DNA of 64,000 nt from Panopea generosa (taxonomy: Eukaryota > Mollusca > Bivalvia > Adapedonta > Hiatellidae). Under the pieces are notes generated by a model. It was not told the origin of the DNA. It did no database searches and saw nothing but the letters and a program-made list of their open reading frames with translations. Of the stretch, positions 11,153 to 26,300 are shown piece after piece. The DNA lies in the NCBI GenBank assembly GCA_029582155.1, contig CM055898.1:27926745-27990744 (forward strand). The letters are read 5' to 3'. The translations under genes were made by a program, and so were the position numbers. How positions within the stretch are numbered: position 1 is the first letter of the stretch; each line of letters starts with the position of its first letter.

Positions 11153-14100
11153 GTAACAAAGTTAGTATTATTAGATAATTACTTATGTCATGCAGCGTCT
11201 AAACAGTCGACGTTATGTACTGCAGCGTCTAAACCGTCGACGTTATGTTATGCAGCGTCTAAGCAGTCGACGTTGTGTACTGCAGCGCCTAAACAGTCGA
11301 CGTTATGTACTGCAGCGTATAAACAGTAGATGCTTTGTACTGCAGCGTCTAAACAGTTATGTACTGCAGCGTCTAAACCGTCGATGTTATGTTATGCAGC
11401 GTCTAAACAGTCGACGTTATGTACTGCAGCGTCTAAACAGTCGATGTTATATACTGCAGCGTCTAAACAGTTGACGTTATGTACAGCAGCGTCTAAACAG
11501 TCTACGTTATGTACTGCAGCGTCTAAACGGTGATGTTATGTAATGCATTGTCTTAACAGTTATGTACTGCAGCGTCTAAACAGTCGATGATATGTACTGC
11601 AGCGTCTAAACAGTCGACGTTTTGTAATGCAGCATCTAAACAGTCGACGTTAATAGTCTCAGTCTGGAATGGTTGTAGCATTTTTAAAGTTCTCCCAATT
11701 GTTATATGTAGATATAAACATAATTTTCATTATCATAGTTTTGGCACTGGCAGTTTAGACAATACGTGCATTAAATTGTTTTACTCTGTACCAGTGATAT
11801 TGGCAATGTGGTATAATTAATCTAATAGTCTCTTGCAGTTCTTATAGTGTGACATGGTATATGCGATAGTGTTATGTTAAACTGTAAACGTTATATGTTT
11901 ATACTACAATTAGACTTTAATATATGTATATACATACTTTTATATATGTACATACAATGAAAAATATCTGACCATTATTACTGTAGGACGGTGACGATGT
12001 TAGAAATACACTTAGATGTCATGTAATCTTTCATTTATAAAAATGGAAGTTCTATTATTGAATTATAAGAATGCACAACACTAATTAAAACATCCGGTGT
12101 CCTAGGAAAAATACTTTTTAATAAAAATTGTACGTTTTTCGAATTAATTTCATATTATTTCTTTTTTGCTTACAAGAAACTTACATAAATGCATTTTTAT
12201 GTTGACTTAAAGCGACGTATAGAAGTTTTCATTTCACCTTTCATCTCGGTGGCCGGTAGGTCAACAGCGCGATCTCAAGCTTACCGCGGAAATGTGCTGA
12301 GAGTGGTGTTAAACTCATTACGCCATCTTTATTGTATTAGATATGTAAATATATAAACTCCCTCTCAATGATCATTGATTCACAATAAAAAAAAATATCC
12401 CAGAAAGTAATTTTGTAAAACTTATCGTCGTGTTGCATTGAAAGTGTTCCTCAGATTTACAAGAATCCAAATGTGCCTTCAATAATCGGTCAACCTTTTG
12501 GTCGTCTGCATACTTAATATTCTCTGAAACTATATACTTATATATACAAGACTCAGTGCGTTTTATTTATTTCTAAATTTGATGACTGTTGTTATTTTTA
12601 GGCCGTAAAATTTGTAACGTTATGGAGGTGTTTGAGTTACTGTGGATTTCATTTCATTTTATCTGCAAAGGCACAAACAGTCAAGAATTTACACTTAATA
12701 ATATTTTTGTTATAATGAAAATATGAAACTTTAAACTTTCAAATTGTCAAAGTGTATCCTGTTCAACAATTATTCGTTCAGCTATTGCAAAACAAATGAT
12801 TTTTTTTAAATGATTCAACTTTAAACTCATACGTTTTTATAATTTTAAAGTTTTTTAATGATATTGTCGAAACTAGCGTGACATCCAAAGATTGATGCAT
12901 TTTATGAATATTAAATTTCAGGTAATAATACTTGGATATTATTATGGAGTTTTATATCTCCAAATGGTTGAACATTTATAAAACATAAATGTAAATACGA
13001 TTATTACGGATACACCTGGAACTGGTCTTTTAAAATGTGCACAACATATAAAATATGCATATTGGTATAAATAATTGTACATGGCAATTAAACCTGAATA
13101 TAACATATAATAAAAATGTTACTATTATTACAAATATGCTCATTTAGTATAAAAACGTTAGTTTTGCAACTGCATTTAATTTAGTGATGGCATACTTTTA
13201 GAGCTTTTTATTCTTCATGTACGCGGTAGAGTGATTTATTCTTTTGATTGTAATTAGAATGGGTATAAAAGAGTATTCTGTAAGGTTTTAAGCAATATTT
13301 ATCCATACACTATAAATTATCAAAATATTAAAAACAACGCTATATTTTTATAAATCTGCCGAAATTATATTGTTTTGAAAAATCCTAAACAGTTAAATTG
13401 AAGCTTATAATTAGCTTTGCCACGACAATTAGTATTATATGCATGCATCAGTGTATTTTTTTTCTCATTGCTTGTAAAATCAACATTTTCCGGCTAAATT
13501 TTAAGGATTGGTATGATGTTGGGGAGGTAATAACAAAACGCTGTACGGTAACATGTTATTTTTTCTGATATTGCATAAATATACATAAAATTTCATTGGG
13601 AAAATAATGAATACAACTATAGAAATCGTCTTAACATAGAGATTTAATAGCCTTAAGTAAAAGTAAAGTATATTGATGTGAACACAAGACCCTTTATTGC
13701 CTTTAGCTTTGTGTTATGCGTTTTGACTTGACCTACGTAGTGGTAGGCTCAAACGATTAACGGAGACATTTGCGTTCGGAATAGACAAATTATACTACTT
13801 TACGAATTCCCCTGTGTTTTGTGAGTATCAAGACATGTGTGTCTCAATGACAATGCTAAAAGCTTTTTTCTGTCAAAATGGAAAAAGGTGATGACGTTTC
13901 GTATGCAGGATTGTCTTATACAGGCATGCAATGGAGATATTCTAGTAAACACCTTTTTAATACAATCAATGGACGTGCATTTGACTCGTTGTTTCTAATA
14001 CTGAATTTGTTAAAACTAGTTCATTATTCATGGACTGCAATTCAAGTTCTTACAAAATGTATAGGTCCCGCTCAAAGTCTTCCTGTGTAGAACCATTACT

Positions 14101-17100
14101 AAAATAGGTACACCCACGAGTTGTATTACAATAAATACAAACGATTTTGGCCATTAGTTGTACAACCTCAGTAACTGATATATGTGTAAACGATGCTGTT
14201 TGATGTCCATAGATATCACTCGTGCAACGTTCGTACATTGTAACACATAAAGTAATAATTATGTCATGCATATAAACAGCAGTGTACAGTTTTTCATTAT
14301 AACTGTGTTTTGCACATGTTTCTAACAAATTTCGAGTTAGTTTTGATAAAACGAGAAAACTTTAAATAAAGTGTTTCAAGTTTGTAATGTAGATAAAAAA
14401 ACGTGTCAACTCTCATACTGTTTAAATATTTAGTTAGGTAAGGTGTACCCAAAAACGGAGATTTTGATTTTTATTTTTCTGGCGAGGTAACCCTCTTTTA
14501 TTACTTCCGTATAGTTGTATTGAATTATTATATTATGTTAGAATGGTTGTGTTTGCATTTTTGTGATGTCTTTGTTATTTGAATGATACATCTTTGATAT
14601 AGTTTTATTACTGCCAAGTGCAATAAAAAAAGACTTAACAGAGGGATTGCCTCTCAAATAAAGCCATCCTCTCGTGTGTATTAAATAGCGGAGAACACAA
14701 CAATGTGAGTAAACACGCAAACACACTTTTGTCAGAATGCGTGCCACTACATTAACGAAACTTTTTTTATAAAATTAATCAAGAATCGGATTAATACATT
14801 GTAATAAAACGCAAGTTGGAAACTCACATTTCGTTTAAGAAAAAAAAACAATGTCAATAGAAGCAGATGCACATTGGAATGACACCATAGAGTTTTCGTA
14901 GCACGAAAAATGACATCAAGAATTTCGTTTTTAATACGCTATACGACCAGGATAATAATTTAAACGTACATAGGATAAACAACATATTTTTATCGCTCTG
15001 TTAGTCTTTTTAAATACACTCTTTTCGAAATAATATACTGAGATTTTAGACGGAGCACATCTACATTTTATTCATTTCTCATAGAAACAGCCCAGTTAAG
15101 AGTTGCCCACGAGTTGTCTATAATACCCCGACAGGCCACGAGCGGATTAGCTCACTCTGCTGTATTGTGATTGTCATTGCATGACTATAACCGTCTCTTA
15201 ATTACAATATCTGTGACATAGTGTCAAATTAGATTTGTTTTTGTGGTCAGATCTGTTATTTATATGTGTGGAACAACTGTTATTTCCTGCACGCCTGGTT
15301 CAATATCGCGCCATTGTCTAGTCCTTAGTGTTAATAATTATAACCATGGTAGGCTGTGTTGATAATTATGCCAATATATAACCAGCGTTGGACAATTTTC
15401 ATTGCTACATAAATAAATGATAACCATACATTGTGAACAATGGGAACAGACTGGGGCGTTTCTCAGTTCTTAAAACGTGTTTGCATAAGACGTTTTAGAC
15501 ATCTAATACGGAAGATAATTCAGAACTGTTTTATGGTCCAGTTTAGATGTACAAAAACTTGTATGAATTCGTCTAGTTTGAGATCATATGATGAATATTA
15601 CAAAGGTCTACAATAATCAAGAATAGGAAAACTCAAAAGGTGATATGTCTAAGTTGTAAAAAATGTTCACAGTAGATTAAAAATAAATAAGTTTGAAAGG
15701 AAACAATTCTGGTATATGTTTACTTATGTTAATTTTTATATTATGAAATCTACTTTAAGCTTGATGGGTCCTATTTACTAATTTCAATGTTAAATTAAAA
15801 ATATTGTGAACCAAGGTAAACTTAATTATGTAAAAGGAAATCCTCATTTATAGGTATACCTATCTATTTTGAAGATGACCCACGGTCCAAATAAAAATAC
15901 CTTACAGCAGATAAAGTGTTGACCACTCACGCTAGAGGTTGTGGGTTCCATTTCCCGCTCGACGCAACGGCCTCTCAAAATTTAACACTCAGCAATAGTT
16001 AGCGGACTCAAGAAATGTTCAAGCCATGAGCCTATTTCGTAATCGAGCTAAAATTCATTTCAAATTATATTAAAGGAAGTAAAAATTAGTGTGATATGTA
16101 AGGTAGATTTCATTAATCGTGATATCAGCAGCACAACTTGAAGCGTAATTCCAAATGTATATAAAACACAATTTTAAGGTCAATTAAGGATCAAAATATT
16201 GCATTCGAATAGCTTTAACCAAACGGTCATGTATTACTAATAAAAATGAATTCCTTTCTTCAATTAGGTTAAGCGAGAATATCTTTGTATATAGATTCAA
16301 TGACTTTACCATAAATGAAAGTACCCGGCTCATTTTGTTGAGTCTGTTCACAGGTTGCAATGGAGTATTGACGACCTCCTGTAACTGACCGAAGAAGTGT
16401 ACCGTTACGACGGCGCCGGCGTCGTCTTCTGTAGACAACCAGGTTAAACTTTTGCATATAAGTTTACGATATATATGCAACCACTCATTGGATGTGAATG
16501 AAACTTCGCATATGTGTTGACCATCATCAATGGTGCACACAGAGATAAAAACCATAACTTTGGAGTGTTTTTTGGCACAGTCATGGCCTTATTTGGACTT
16601 GGACACCCAGAGGCGAGCTTTGTTGTCTTCTGACAACTCTTGTTAATTATCCACTACATATCTATACACAAAACATCTTAGAAATGTTGACATATATTAT
16701 GTTGTTTTTTGTTATTGTACCTTCTTTAACGGGTTACCGCATACGCAGGACATTTAATCACAATAAAAAATGAACATGTTGATGCACTTAAAGCATGTCC
16801 GATGACACTTGGATTTCTTAAAAACTCATTAAATTTCCGAAACGACCGAGTTGTGTTCATAATTTAAGCTCATTTTACTGTATCAGTTCATAGAATACAT
16901 GTTTATTTCATCTCAAATAAAGTATGCAAACAAAGATAGAAATAAATGATGCATTACTTTCAATTATTGCGAACGGGCGATTGTTTACATGTATATCAAT
17001 GGTCTTTCCGATGAACACACACGGCATCAAACGGGTAACCACGAGTCCGTTCGGAACGGCTACGGTCGATAATTTATGCGCCGTTCGATTTGTGTACTTT

Positions 17101-20100
17101 CAAACATTGGCTAAGGAACAAGTCGGAAAACAACCGAGTCATAACGGAATATTAAAAATGTAAACACTAGTTAAAAGCTTAACCCCAACTTTTAAGAAAA
17201 AGATATTTCGATCGAAGTTATTATTTTTCTCTCTTTTTTAAAAACATTCACTATTGAGTCTATAGGAATGGCTTTAGCAACACTATAAACAACATGGCGT
17301 TGTATATAATGGCTTCAAACGCATTATGCGTGTAAGAAAAGTACAAATGAATTAAAGGTTGCTTTCAAAAGACATGCACGACATACACCGTCTAGGCGAA
17401 AGACGTTGACAGTTACAATTGTCGAAAATGTGAAACTTGTCACAAAATCAGAACAAAAATGATTACTTTTTAAAATTGAATTTAAAAGGTGGGGAAGGTC
17501 ATAGATTGTGACACATTAGATGCGTGAAAACACGTTTGCAACTACCATTGTTGGTCAATGATGTTAAATATGAATAGATTGTTAGTTTTTTTACTATGAT
17601 TCTTTTCAAATTTGCACCGGTTTCGTCATGTTATGTCGTCCGAACTTGAACATTTGGTCATCTATATTTTAACGATATCATATTTGATAATGGTTACGGT
17701 ATTGCCGTTCAATTTGGTATGTATTCATTTCATTTTTAGTCAAATGTGATTGTTTTTTTAGCATGTAGAAACTCTGTAATAAATATTGTGATAATTTCTT
17801 TTTCTGCGTAAACGCAAAGGAAATAATTCAACAGACTGATGTATTTGACTTTTCAATTTCCCTCTTTTTTATTCTATTGAGATTCGTAAACGACGCTATA
17901 CAAAGTAGTGGCACTTGACATTTCATTTTTGTTTGCGAAAATGCGAGCATGTTGTAGATAGCAGAATAAATTAAATTCATTGCTCATATATTTTAAAGAC
18001 ATTAATACTAGATTTGATAACATGCTTTTTTGCAATTTAAGAGAACAAAAAAAAATGGTTCTCTTTCAAAAACCACTCGAACAACTGTTATAGAAATGTG
18101 AAAGTGATTTAAATGATATAATAGAAATATGTTTACTGACACGGACTCCTCCGTTAACGATATAAATAAACCATAAAGGTGCATACAGCAATTAAAATAG
18201 AAACAGAATGTACACAAAATTAAAATTTGACCCATAAATAATATATATATACAATATAAATATAGAAAATTAACATTAATTAAAATTAACTTCTGCAATA
18301 TTTATATACAAATACTTTACTTGTTTAGAAGCTGTTTTATAGAAAAAATGTGCTTGTAAAGTTATGTAAATAAAACAAAACAATAAAAGAAATAGTAATT
18401 ATTTGGCAATACATGGACAACAAATACAATCTGCATGCCCTTAACTTTACCTTTCGTAGCATCCATGATCACTGATAAAGTGTTACGTGTAAATGACGTT
18501 GATTTCAGATGGCATTGATGGGCATTTACCTTAACCTCATTCAAATCAATATTCACATGTTTCTACTTTATGTATCAACATCAACTCGAGGGTTGAATGC
18601 GAAAAATATCTAAGGGCATATTAATAAAAAAGCACTTAGACCTTTTTCGCTTTCATCCCTCAAACTGCACTATTATTAACGAGTGAGATGATTTTTCTAT
18701 TCCATTAAGTTTAATATCAACTCTAAACTGCAGAAACCAAAGTTATGGGCGAGAGTGTTAGCGGTTTTATTCATCCGATTTGTCTCAAGTTTTCACAAAA
18801 TTGTTATAACATTAATAAGTGGTTATTAATCTTACATCTATGTCAATTGTAACAAGCTTTGTATAAAGGTCAGTTTCATAGTTTTAGCTCAGATACTAAA
18901 CATATTGTTTAAGCTTATGTATTTAACCTCGATTTGGAAACAAGTTATTACACAATAGACACATGTGGTCTTTCTGGGTCGAACCAGATAAAGTGTCTTG
19001 CCCAATGACACCGCACATGGCCAGGGTAAGAATTGAACCCACGACCTGTTCCACTATAAATAAATACTTATGTTTCCGATAAAATAAAAACAAGCATTAA
19101 CTATTATACACCAGAGGGAATTATAAATCTTCCTTTTTATTAACTTTCCAGCGTGTGAACAGCTTGCAATGAACACCATAGCATCATTTGGTCCTTTGAA
19201 TCAGGACTTAGCTGCCTTTGTAGGGTCTGCGTGTTCGAGTCTCCACGTTCCCCATCTAGAGACTAGGATAGACGCCAGCAGCATTCCACTTTCCAAATAT
19301 TCCATCAATATTCATCCTGATGCTGAACAGCTCTCCAAGGCTTGCCTTGATGTCATCAAACATTTCGGCTGGACCGAGATGCTCATTATATATGGTAATC
19401 AATTAGGTAAGCCAATTTAGTAGCTAACATTCATTGATTTGTTTGATTTATTGTATTTATTAACTTAGTTTACGTGTCTAAAACCAAATTGACACGATCT
19501 CAGATTTACCAGTTTAAGCACAAAAAATCCGTATTTGTGACGTGTAAGCGTTATTCCCTATCAATAACAATGGTCTCCTTTCGTTATTGTTTGTACTGTA
19601 TTTTGATATTTGACCAGTTTGTTCATAATGTAGCAAAATGACCAAGGGCCGACAACTCACAAGGGTAGAATACGAGCATACTCAAAATAAAATTTACAAT
19701 TTACAATTTTATTTTTACATGAATAAAATTACGATTATACAATTATACAATATATGCAAATTAAAGCTAATAACTTGTCAGCAAAAAAATACAGCTGGTT
19801 TAAAATGTCTTAAGATGGAATTAACACTTTCTTAATCACAAGTTTTTTTCTCCTACACGTTCCGTATATCTATATCGCGATCCAAACTGCTTACATCATA
19901 TGAATGTTATAAATGTTATTAATAAACACAAATATTGTATTTAAGATACTACTACCGCGTCCGGATTATCGTAGATTTAGCGTCAATTATTCCTCGTGGC
20001 GATGTCTATATTAACAGGGTTATCTTCCCCAGAACTCTGTACTGAGTTATCTGGCTTTATGTCGCCTCGTACCGACTATCTCCGACTGCACTCCGACGCC

Positions 20101-20236
20101 AGGATCGTCAAGTCGTCCATTTAACGATTATGTGGGTTGCTGTCTTTATGACGGTACTACCACCAGGTGACTTCCTGTCACGTCTATACTTCGGTAACGT
20201 AGCGGACACATATCTCGCGTACGTCTTAAAACGGCT

Positions 20237-20314
<78 letters not shown>

Positions 20315-23300
20315 AACTCAAATTTACAAGTTACTCAATACGTAATGACATGGCGTCTATAACTTACAATCTATCAATTTCATGGCATTTTTATCAATTT
20401 ATGATAACAGTGTATTCAATTCTTACCATCTAACAGTTTCATGGTAGATTTATCAATATTTTATAACAGTGCAATCAATTCTTACCATCTAACAGTTTCA
20501 TGGTAGATTTATCAGTATATGATAACAGTTCTTACTATTTGCAGTTTCATGGTAGTTTAAACACCATCTCATATATGAACTTCCGTCAATCTTAAAGTAG
20601 CAATTATATTTCTACATCATTTTTCATTTATACTATAAACAACCACGGACCAATTCTGTATCTATTCACTTTGTGAATATAAGAATAAGCATTCATAAAA
20701 GTTAATTACACATATCAATCAATTGTAACATGAAGAATTTCAATATTTCATCGTAAACACGATATCAACAGCTTAAAATACGTTCTCAGATTCCTCGGCC
20801 TATATTCTAACAAAACAACTCTCAATACCGCAGATGTGAAATTGAATTACAGACATTCTCGTCGGAATGGACATGAACAATTTATACAACTTTACTTAGA
20901 TCTGATCACGTCAAAATATATCTATCAGACATTTTAATAACTCAAACATATACAACATAATACAAAATTCATACTCATCTGCCGTTATGAAATGGAACAG
21001 TAACAAGCTTAACCCTCGTCACAACGTTTCTGAAATATGTTTTCTGCTAAACCGGACGGAGTTTCCATAATACAGTCAGATATTTATAGTAAAACACTCC
21101 ACATATCTTAGTGAATTTCATGCAAGTTATGAATTAACCAACTTTCAATATATCGTACGATATGGTACGATGCGGCGTTTACGCTATTAGACCCAATGTA
21201 AATTTAAATGAGTTTTATAAATAATAAACCCGTTTAATTATTCTAACTTTCTGAATACTTAATAGAATTTCATGAAATAAACGTCAAAATGAATAATTCT
21301 TTAATCAAAAACTGAATATGTTAAAATATCTTAAACACGTTACTCTTATCGATCTATCGATACACTTTTACAAATCCGCGCTACCTGCTCTAAATATAGC
21401 CTATATAATTCCAATAGATACGTACTAACTGACACTACTAAATTAGGCCACAACAACCTAACTTTTTCGTGACAGTATAGTCATTGTGTTTACAGGATGC
21501 TTTCATTTTCGTTTTTCATTGATTGAAATAAGCTGAACACTGCGTTAAACATCCATATTCTGATATGACTATTCATTGCACATGATTTAGTGTGTTGAAT
21601 TTGGTTGGGTTTAACGTTATTTTTAACATATTATTTACTGTTTATATATAGTTCAGTATATTGATAGAGAATATAGACTAAATGTTGCAGCATGGTAGAC
21701 ACAAGCGTTTCTTACAGTTTCCTGTTATTTATGTTTAATTAATGAAAAAGTCACTGTATGATATATTGTCTCCATCTCATGGGAACATTTTTCCTGCAGC
21801 TTTATATATAACCCCATTGCAACACAATTACAGTACCATTTTCGAATACGAATACCATGTGCAATACATTGGTAGATAAATACATTAATATAGGTTTAAA
21901 ACATTAAAGAATTTTAAGAAATAAAATAAAGTGGTATATTTGCATCAAGATGATAATTATATATTTATAAGAATAGAGAAGTTATCAATGTATTTCTTTA
22001 TTGTTCGTTCTCTCGAATGCAAACTATTTAAGCACACATAAATTGTCTAGCTAATATTAGTAATGTTCGACTTAGTGGATTATCTCAGATTATAATGTAA
22101 ATGACATCCATCAAAAAGCAATCCATCACCTGGGGAAGTACTCTTATCAGACAATTGTGGCGATTACACCTCCCTACTTGCACCCTTGTTGCAGTTTATC
22201 AATTCCAAAGTACACCACTTAAGACGTTGTTTATACATATAACGAAGATAAGACAGGCATATGCAATATGTATGCAATGAACAATCCATTCAATATAAAT
22301 ATTATATTTATTTTTGACATTTGTTTATCAATGCAGACAACATCAGGTGCAGACGATGAAATTTGCGAGGGCAACGTGTATTTGTTAATATATGAGCTAA
22401 TGTCATTGTCTTGTAATTTTATATACGTATTATAGGTTATATGCTATTTACCAAGTCCGTTACTTGGTGCGGTTTAGGAAAATGAAGCTTGCCTCAATCG
22501 AAGCCTTGGAGTATTATCTTCGCATATCGGCACACTTTATTCAATCAGAAAATGCCTTTTTGTAGTCATCATTCAGTATACTACTTATACAGTGAAATAT
22601 CGCTTATCCGACCTCCAGACGGGACTCGAACCGGCGGCCTCCCAGAAACTGATCTTAATGTCATATGTTGCACGGTCAGTACTACAGGGAAATACTGACA
22701 AAGTTAATATTCCATTCCTAGACAAATAAACACATACCATCGCAGACTTGTAGACCGGTGAGTTATCGTACAATAATTTTATTCCGTGCATTCTGGTACG
22801 CGAGCGGGCATTAGCGTAGTGACCACAAGAAGGGCGTTCTGTGTGTAAAACCTTCTAGTTATGATTGTGTGCATATGATCAGGTACCAGAATCCGTGTTA
22901 ATATTCTGACTGCATCGAAAAATAAGGCATACATTCCACGTTTCACAGTTTTAGTTCTACTTGCTTTTTGAGGCCTATCCCTATTTTCACCAATCCATTT
23001 TTTATTATTTTCCAGTTCAAAGCACGATATCTATTACACACCTCGTAAAGATGCCTGGGGTCACAACCATGTAAAAGTTACTGGGGTATTCTAACCCCAT
23101 CTTCTTTTGCTCCGAAGTCAAACGATGTGGTATCCCTCTAGCGCAAATCTTCCTAAGATTCAGTTTCTCCTTTATTTTAAAAACAACGCTGACGATTCCA
23201 GCATTACTGGAGGTTTTGTCTTAATGTGACTCCAGATATTTCTTAACATTTAGGAGAATCTATCTGTCGGACATAGCTTTAATCAGCCTAATATGAATGT

Positions 23301-26300
23301 TGCAATAAAAAAAACATACATTTTGATCAAGAGAAGCTAAATACATTACTGAATATAGGCTAATGTAAACATTTAGATTCACTGATAGCAGAACTAATTG
23401 GAGTATGGTGTGACAATTACGATTGGAAAATCTTTACTACAAAGGAGTGAGAAAAGTGGGAAAAACACATTCAATGATAATACAGTAGACAATATGGAAT
23501 CCATGACATTTACCAAGTCTCAGTAAAAATTAACAATGGCATTTAAAATCAGAGAATATTTATCCTGAAGTCGTGCATTATCAGAGATCCAAATGCTCAG
23601 GTACCTTCTTCAACAAAGTTTGGAGGTTTATTATTATTTGATGACGTTTAGTAATTGATTGATTTGAAAAAACAGCCTGTGTATTTGAACCATTGAATTG
23701 TGCATCCCTGCTATCCCAACAACGATGCTACAGTCTTAAAAGTCCTTTAAAGTGCATGGTTAATGAAGTTGTCATGAAAATAATCATCTGTCTGATTCTG
23801 AACGATGGACACTTCCTGTCCGTTGTGGTGGAATGAATAAAATATGCTTATGTCGTCCATTGGTTAAAATGTTCTGGTATTTAGGGGATACTGAATGTAT
23901 CCATAAGGTTAAAATCTAATATGGTTTATGAAAAAGACTGACAAAAAGCAATGAGAGGACAACGCATTGCCATAAATGTAATACCTAGGGCATTCCTGAT
24001 AGAAAAAGACAGCCAGTACAAGCTGATGGGCCTTAGACAAATCCCAAACCGGTATTTAGTTTAAACTTATTTATTTTACTGCGACTGTGAAACAAGTTCT
24101 TACAACTTAGACAAATCATGCTTGACGTCTTCCTGGATAAAGTCATTACTAAGCATATGTACAAAAGGTGTCTTTCTCAAGGACATCACACACAGCCGTC
24201 AAATCAACAATCCTCTGAATTAAAAATTGTTCGAGCACCATACGATACATGCGCATGTATTCAAATCGAAATTGAAATTAAGCCGGTACCAGATAGGTGG
24301 TTCGTGCTATATGATTCGTTCCAGACATCTGTTTTCGAGCCAACGAAGTTGTACTGTATATAAAACAGCATTATAATGTCCCTTGTAATGAAACCCTTTC
24401 TCTCGTAAATGAGTTTGCAAATTTATAATTTAGAAAAATAAAGAAATAAATGGTAACGAATCAGAACCATAAATATTGATAATCATTATATATTTACCAT
24501 TTACTTGTATACCAAGTAATTATTTATCGTAATCGTTTCTGCATTTACTTCATCATAATGCAAAGATCTTCATCCTTTTTATTTTAAAGAGCCTGGCACG
24601 ATAAGCTCAGTCAGTTACGCGTTTGACTATCACTCCAGCGGTTTGAATCCCCGTCCGGCAACAGTCTCCGTAATGATTTCTATACGTCTCTCACCGTTGA
24701 TTGAAGTGGGAAGTTATCAGTTACTTGCGGAGATGGGGTGTGCTCAATTACTGGTTAGTGGTTAACCATCAGGATCCCAGGAAACAGTGGTTAGATGAAT
24801 TGATCGTCTGTTAGCCCTCGATGGCAAATAAATAACGCTAAATACGCAATCAATTTATTTTAAAAAAAGCCATTCCATTTTCCATAAATGATGACTGATT
24901 TTATTTGAATGTGTTCAATAAATATAATAAAGTGCATATTGATACCCATGTGCATTCATGATATAAGTTATTATAATATACGTATAAACGTGTCCCCATT
25001 GACAGATGCAGTTCAGTTTATGTATTGTTTGATTACCTGCATTACGTATTAAACCTTTTAGTTTAATGCATGTTCGCAATATGCTGACCGTAACTCTCAT
25101 TTAATGGGGATATTACTGGTTTTAGTAGAATCTCTTCTAAAGAAACATAATCTTAACGATAATAAATGTTGCTTAAGATGGCGGTAGCATTGTCTGGGGA
25201 TGCGTCATTTGTTTGTGTTAGATATTTGCCAATATTTTTTGTACCATTATGTTGCAGCTTTATTACAGGTGCAATCTTTATTTCGGACATGTGATGAACG
25301 GGGGAGTAATGAAACGGTTTCCATGATGGTTATAGTACGATAGGCTGATCTTTACCGTTTTTGTTGTAGGGTTCTTAAAGGTGAAATCATTACTTCGGGC
25401 AAGTAATGAAATGGTACCAATGATGGTTATAGTACGGCAGGCTGATCTTTAACATATTGTTGTAGGGTTCTTACAGGTGATATCATTACTTCGGCAAGTT
25501 ATAAAACGGTACCCATGATGGTTATAGTACGACAGGCTGATCTTCAACATATTGTTGTAGGGTTCTAAAAGGTGCAATCATTACTTTGGGCAAGTAATAA
25601 AACAGTACCCATGACGGTTATAGGACGACAGGCTGATCTTTACCGTTTTGTGTAATGTTCTTAAAGGTGCAATTCTTACTTCCGGCAAATTGAAACGGTA
25701 CCCATGATGGTTATAGTACGACAGGCTGATCTTTACCATATTGTTGTAGGGTTCTAAAAGATGCAATCAATACTTCGGGTATGTAATGAAACGGCACCCA
25801 TGATGGTTTTGGTACGACAGGCTGATCTTTACCATATTGTTGTAGGGTTCTAAAAGATGCAATCAATACTTCGGGTATGTAATGAAACGGTACCCATGAT
25901 GGTTTTAGTACGACAGGCTGATCTTAACCGTTTTGTGAAGTGCTCCTAAAGGTGCAATTCTTATTTCGGGCAAATTGAAACGGTACCAATGATGGTTATA
26001 GTACGACAGGCTAAAATTTACCATATTGTTGTAAGGTTCTTCAAGGTGCAATCATAATTTTCGGCAAGTAATGGAACGGTACAATTGATGATTATAGTAC
26101 GACAGGCTGATCTTTACCTTTTTGTGAAGTGGTCTTAAAGGTGCAATCTTACTTCGGGCAAATTGAAACGGCACCCATTATGGTTATAGTACGACAGGCT
26201 GATCTTTACCATACTGTTGTAGGGTTCTAAAAGGTGCAATCATTACTTCGGGCAAGTAATGAAACTGTACCAGTGATGGTTATAGTACGACAGGCTGATC

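Larger units (their letters stand above)
11153..19151. other. intron 1 (phase 1)
   Basis: Eight kilobases containing a 30-bp minisatellite 30 bp after the donor, dispersed repeat F at 16384-16646 and repeat D at 18908-19052. Short tRNA-like fragments are visible near 12240-12290 and 15930-15965, the latter with a B-box-like ggttccatttccc. The remainder (11660-15900, 16650-18900) is AT-rich with nothing recognised. Confidence 0.85.

Noticed and set aside
11190-11533. Overlapping frames repeating CTAASKQST and [10 protein letters not shown]
   Set aside because: Both are readings of the 30-bp minisatellite in intron 1 with no start context or splice link to exon 1.
16269-16457. Minus-strand frame with a run of arginines (RRRRRRRR)
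   Set aside because: Caused by the CG-rich gtcgtc stretch of dispersed repeat F, which is duplicated at 57331-57619.
19950-21480. GC-richer then AT-rich block around the (TA)n tract, considered as an LTR-type element
   Set aside because: No paired long terminal repeats, primer-binding site or recognisable protein were seen, so no such element is claimed.
24591-24665. Functional tRNA gene
   Set aside because: A and B boxes are recognisable, but the cloverleaf is imperfect and the sequence continues into a SINE body with a second diverged copy elsewhere.
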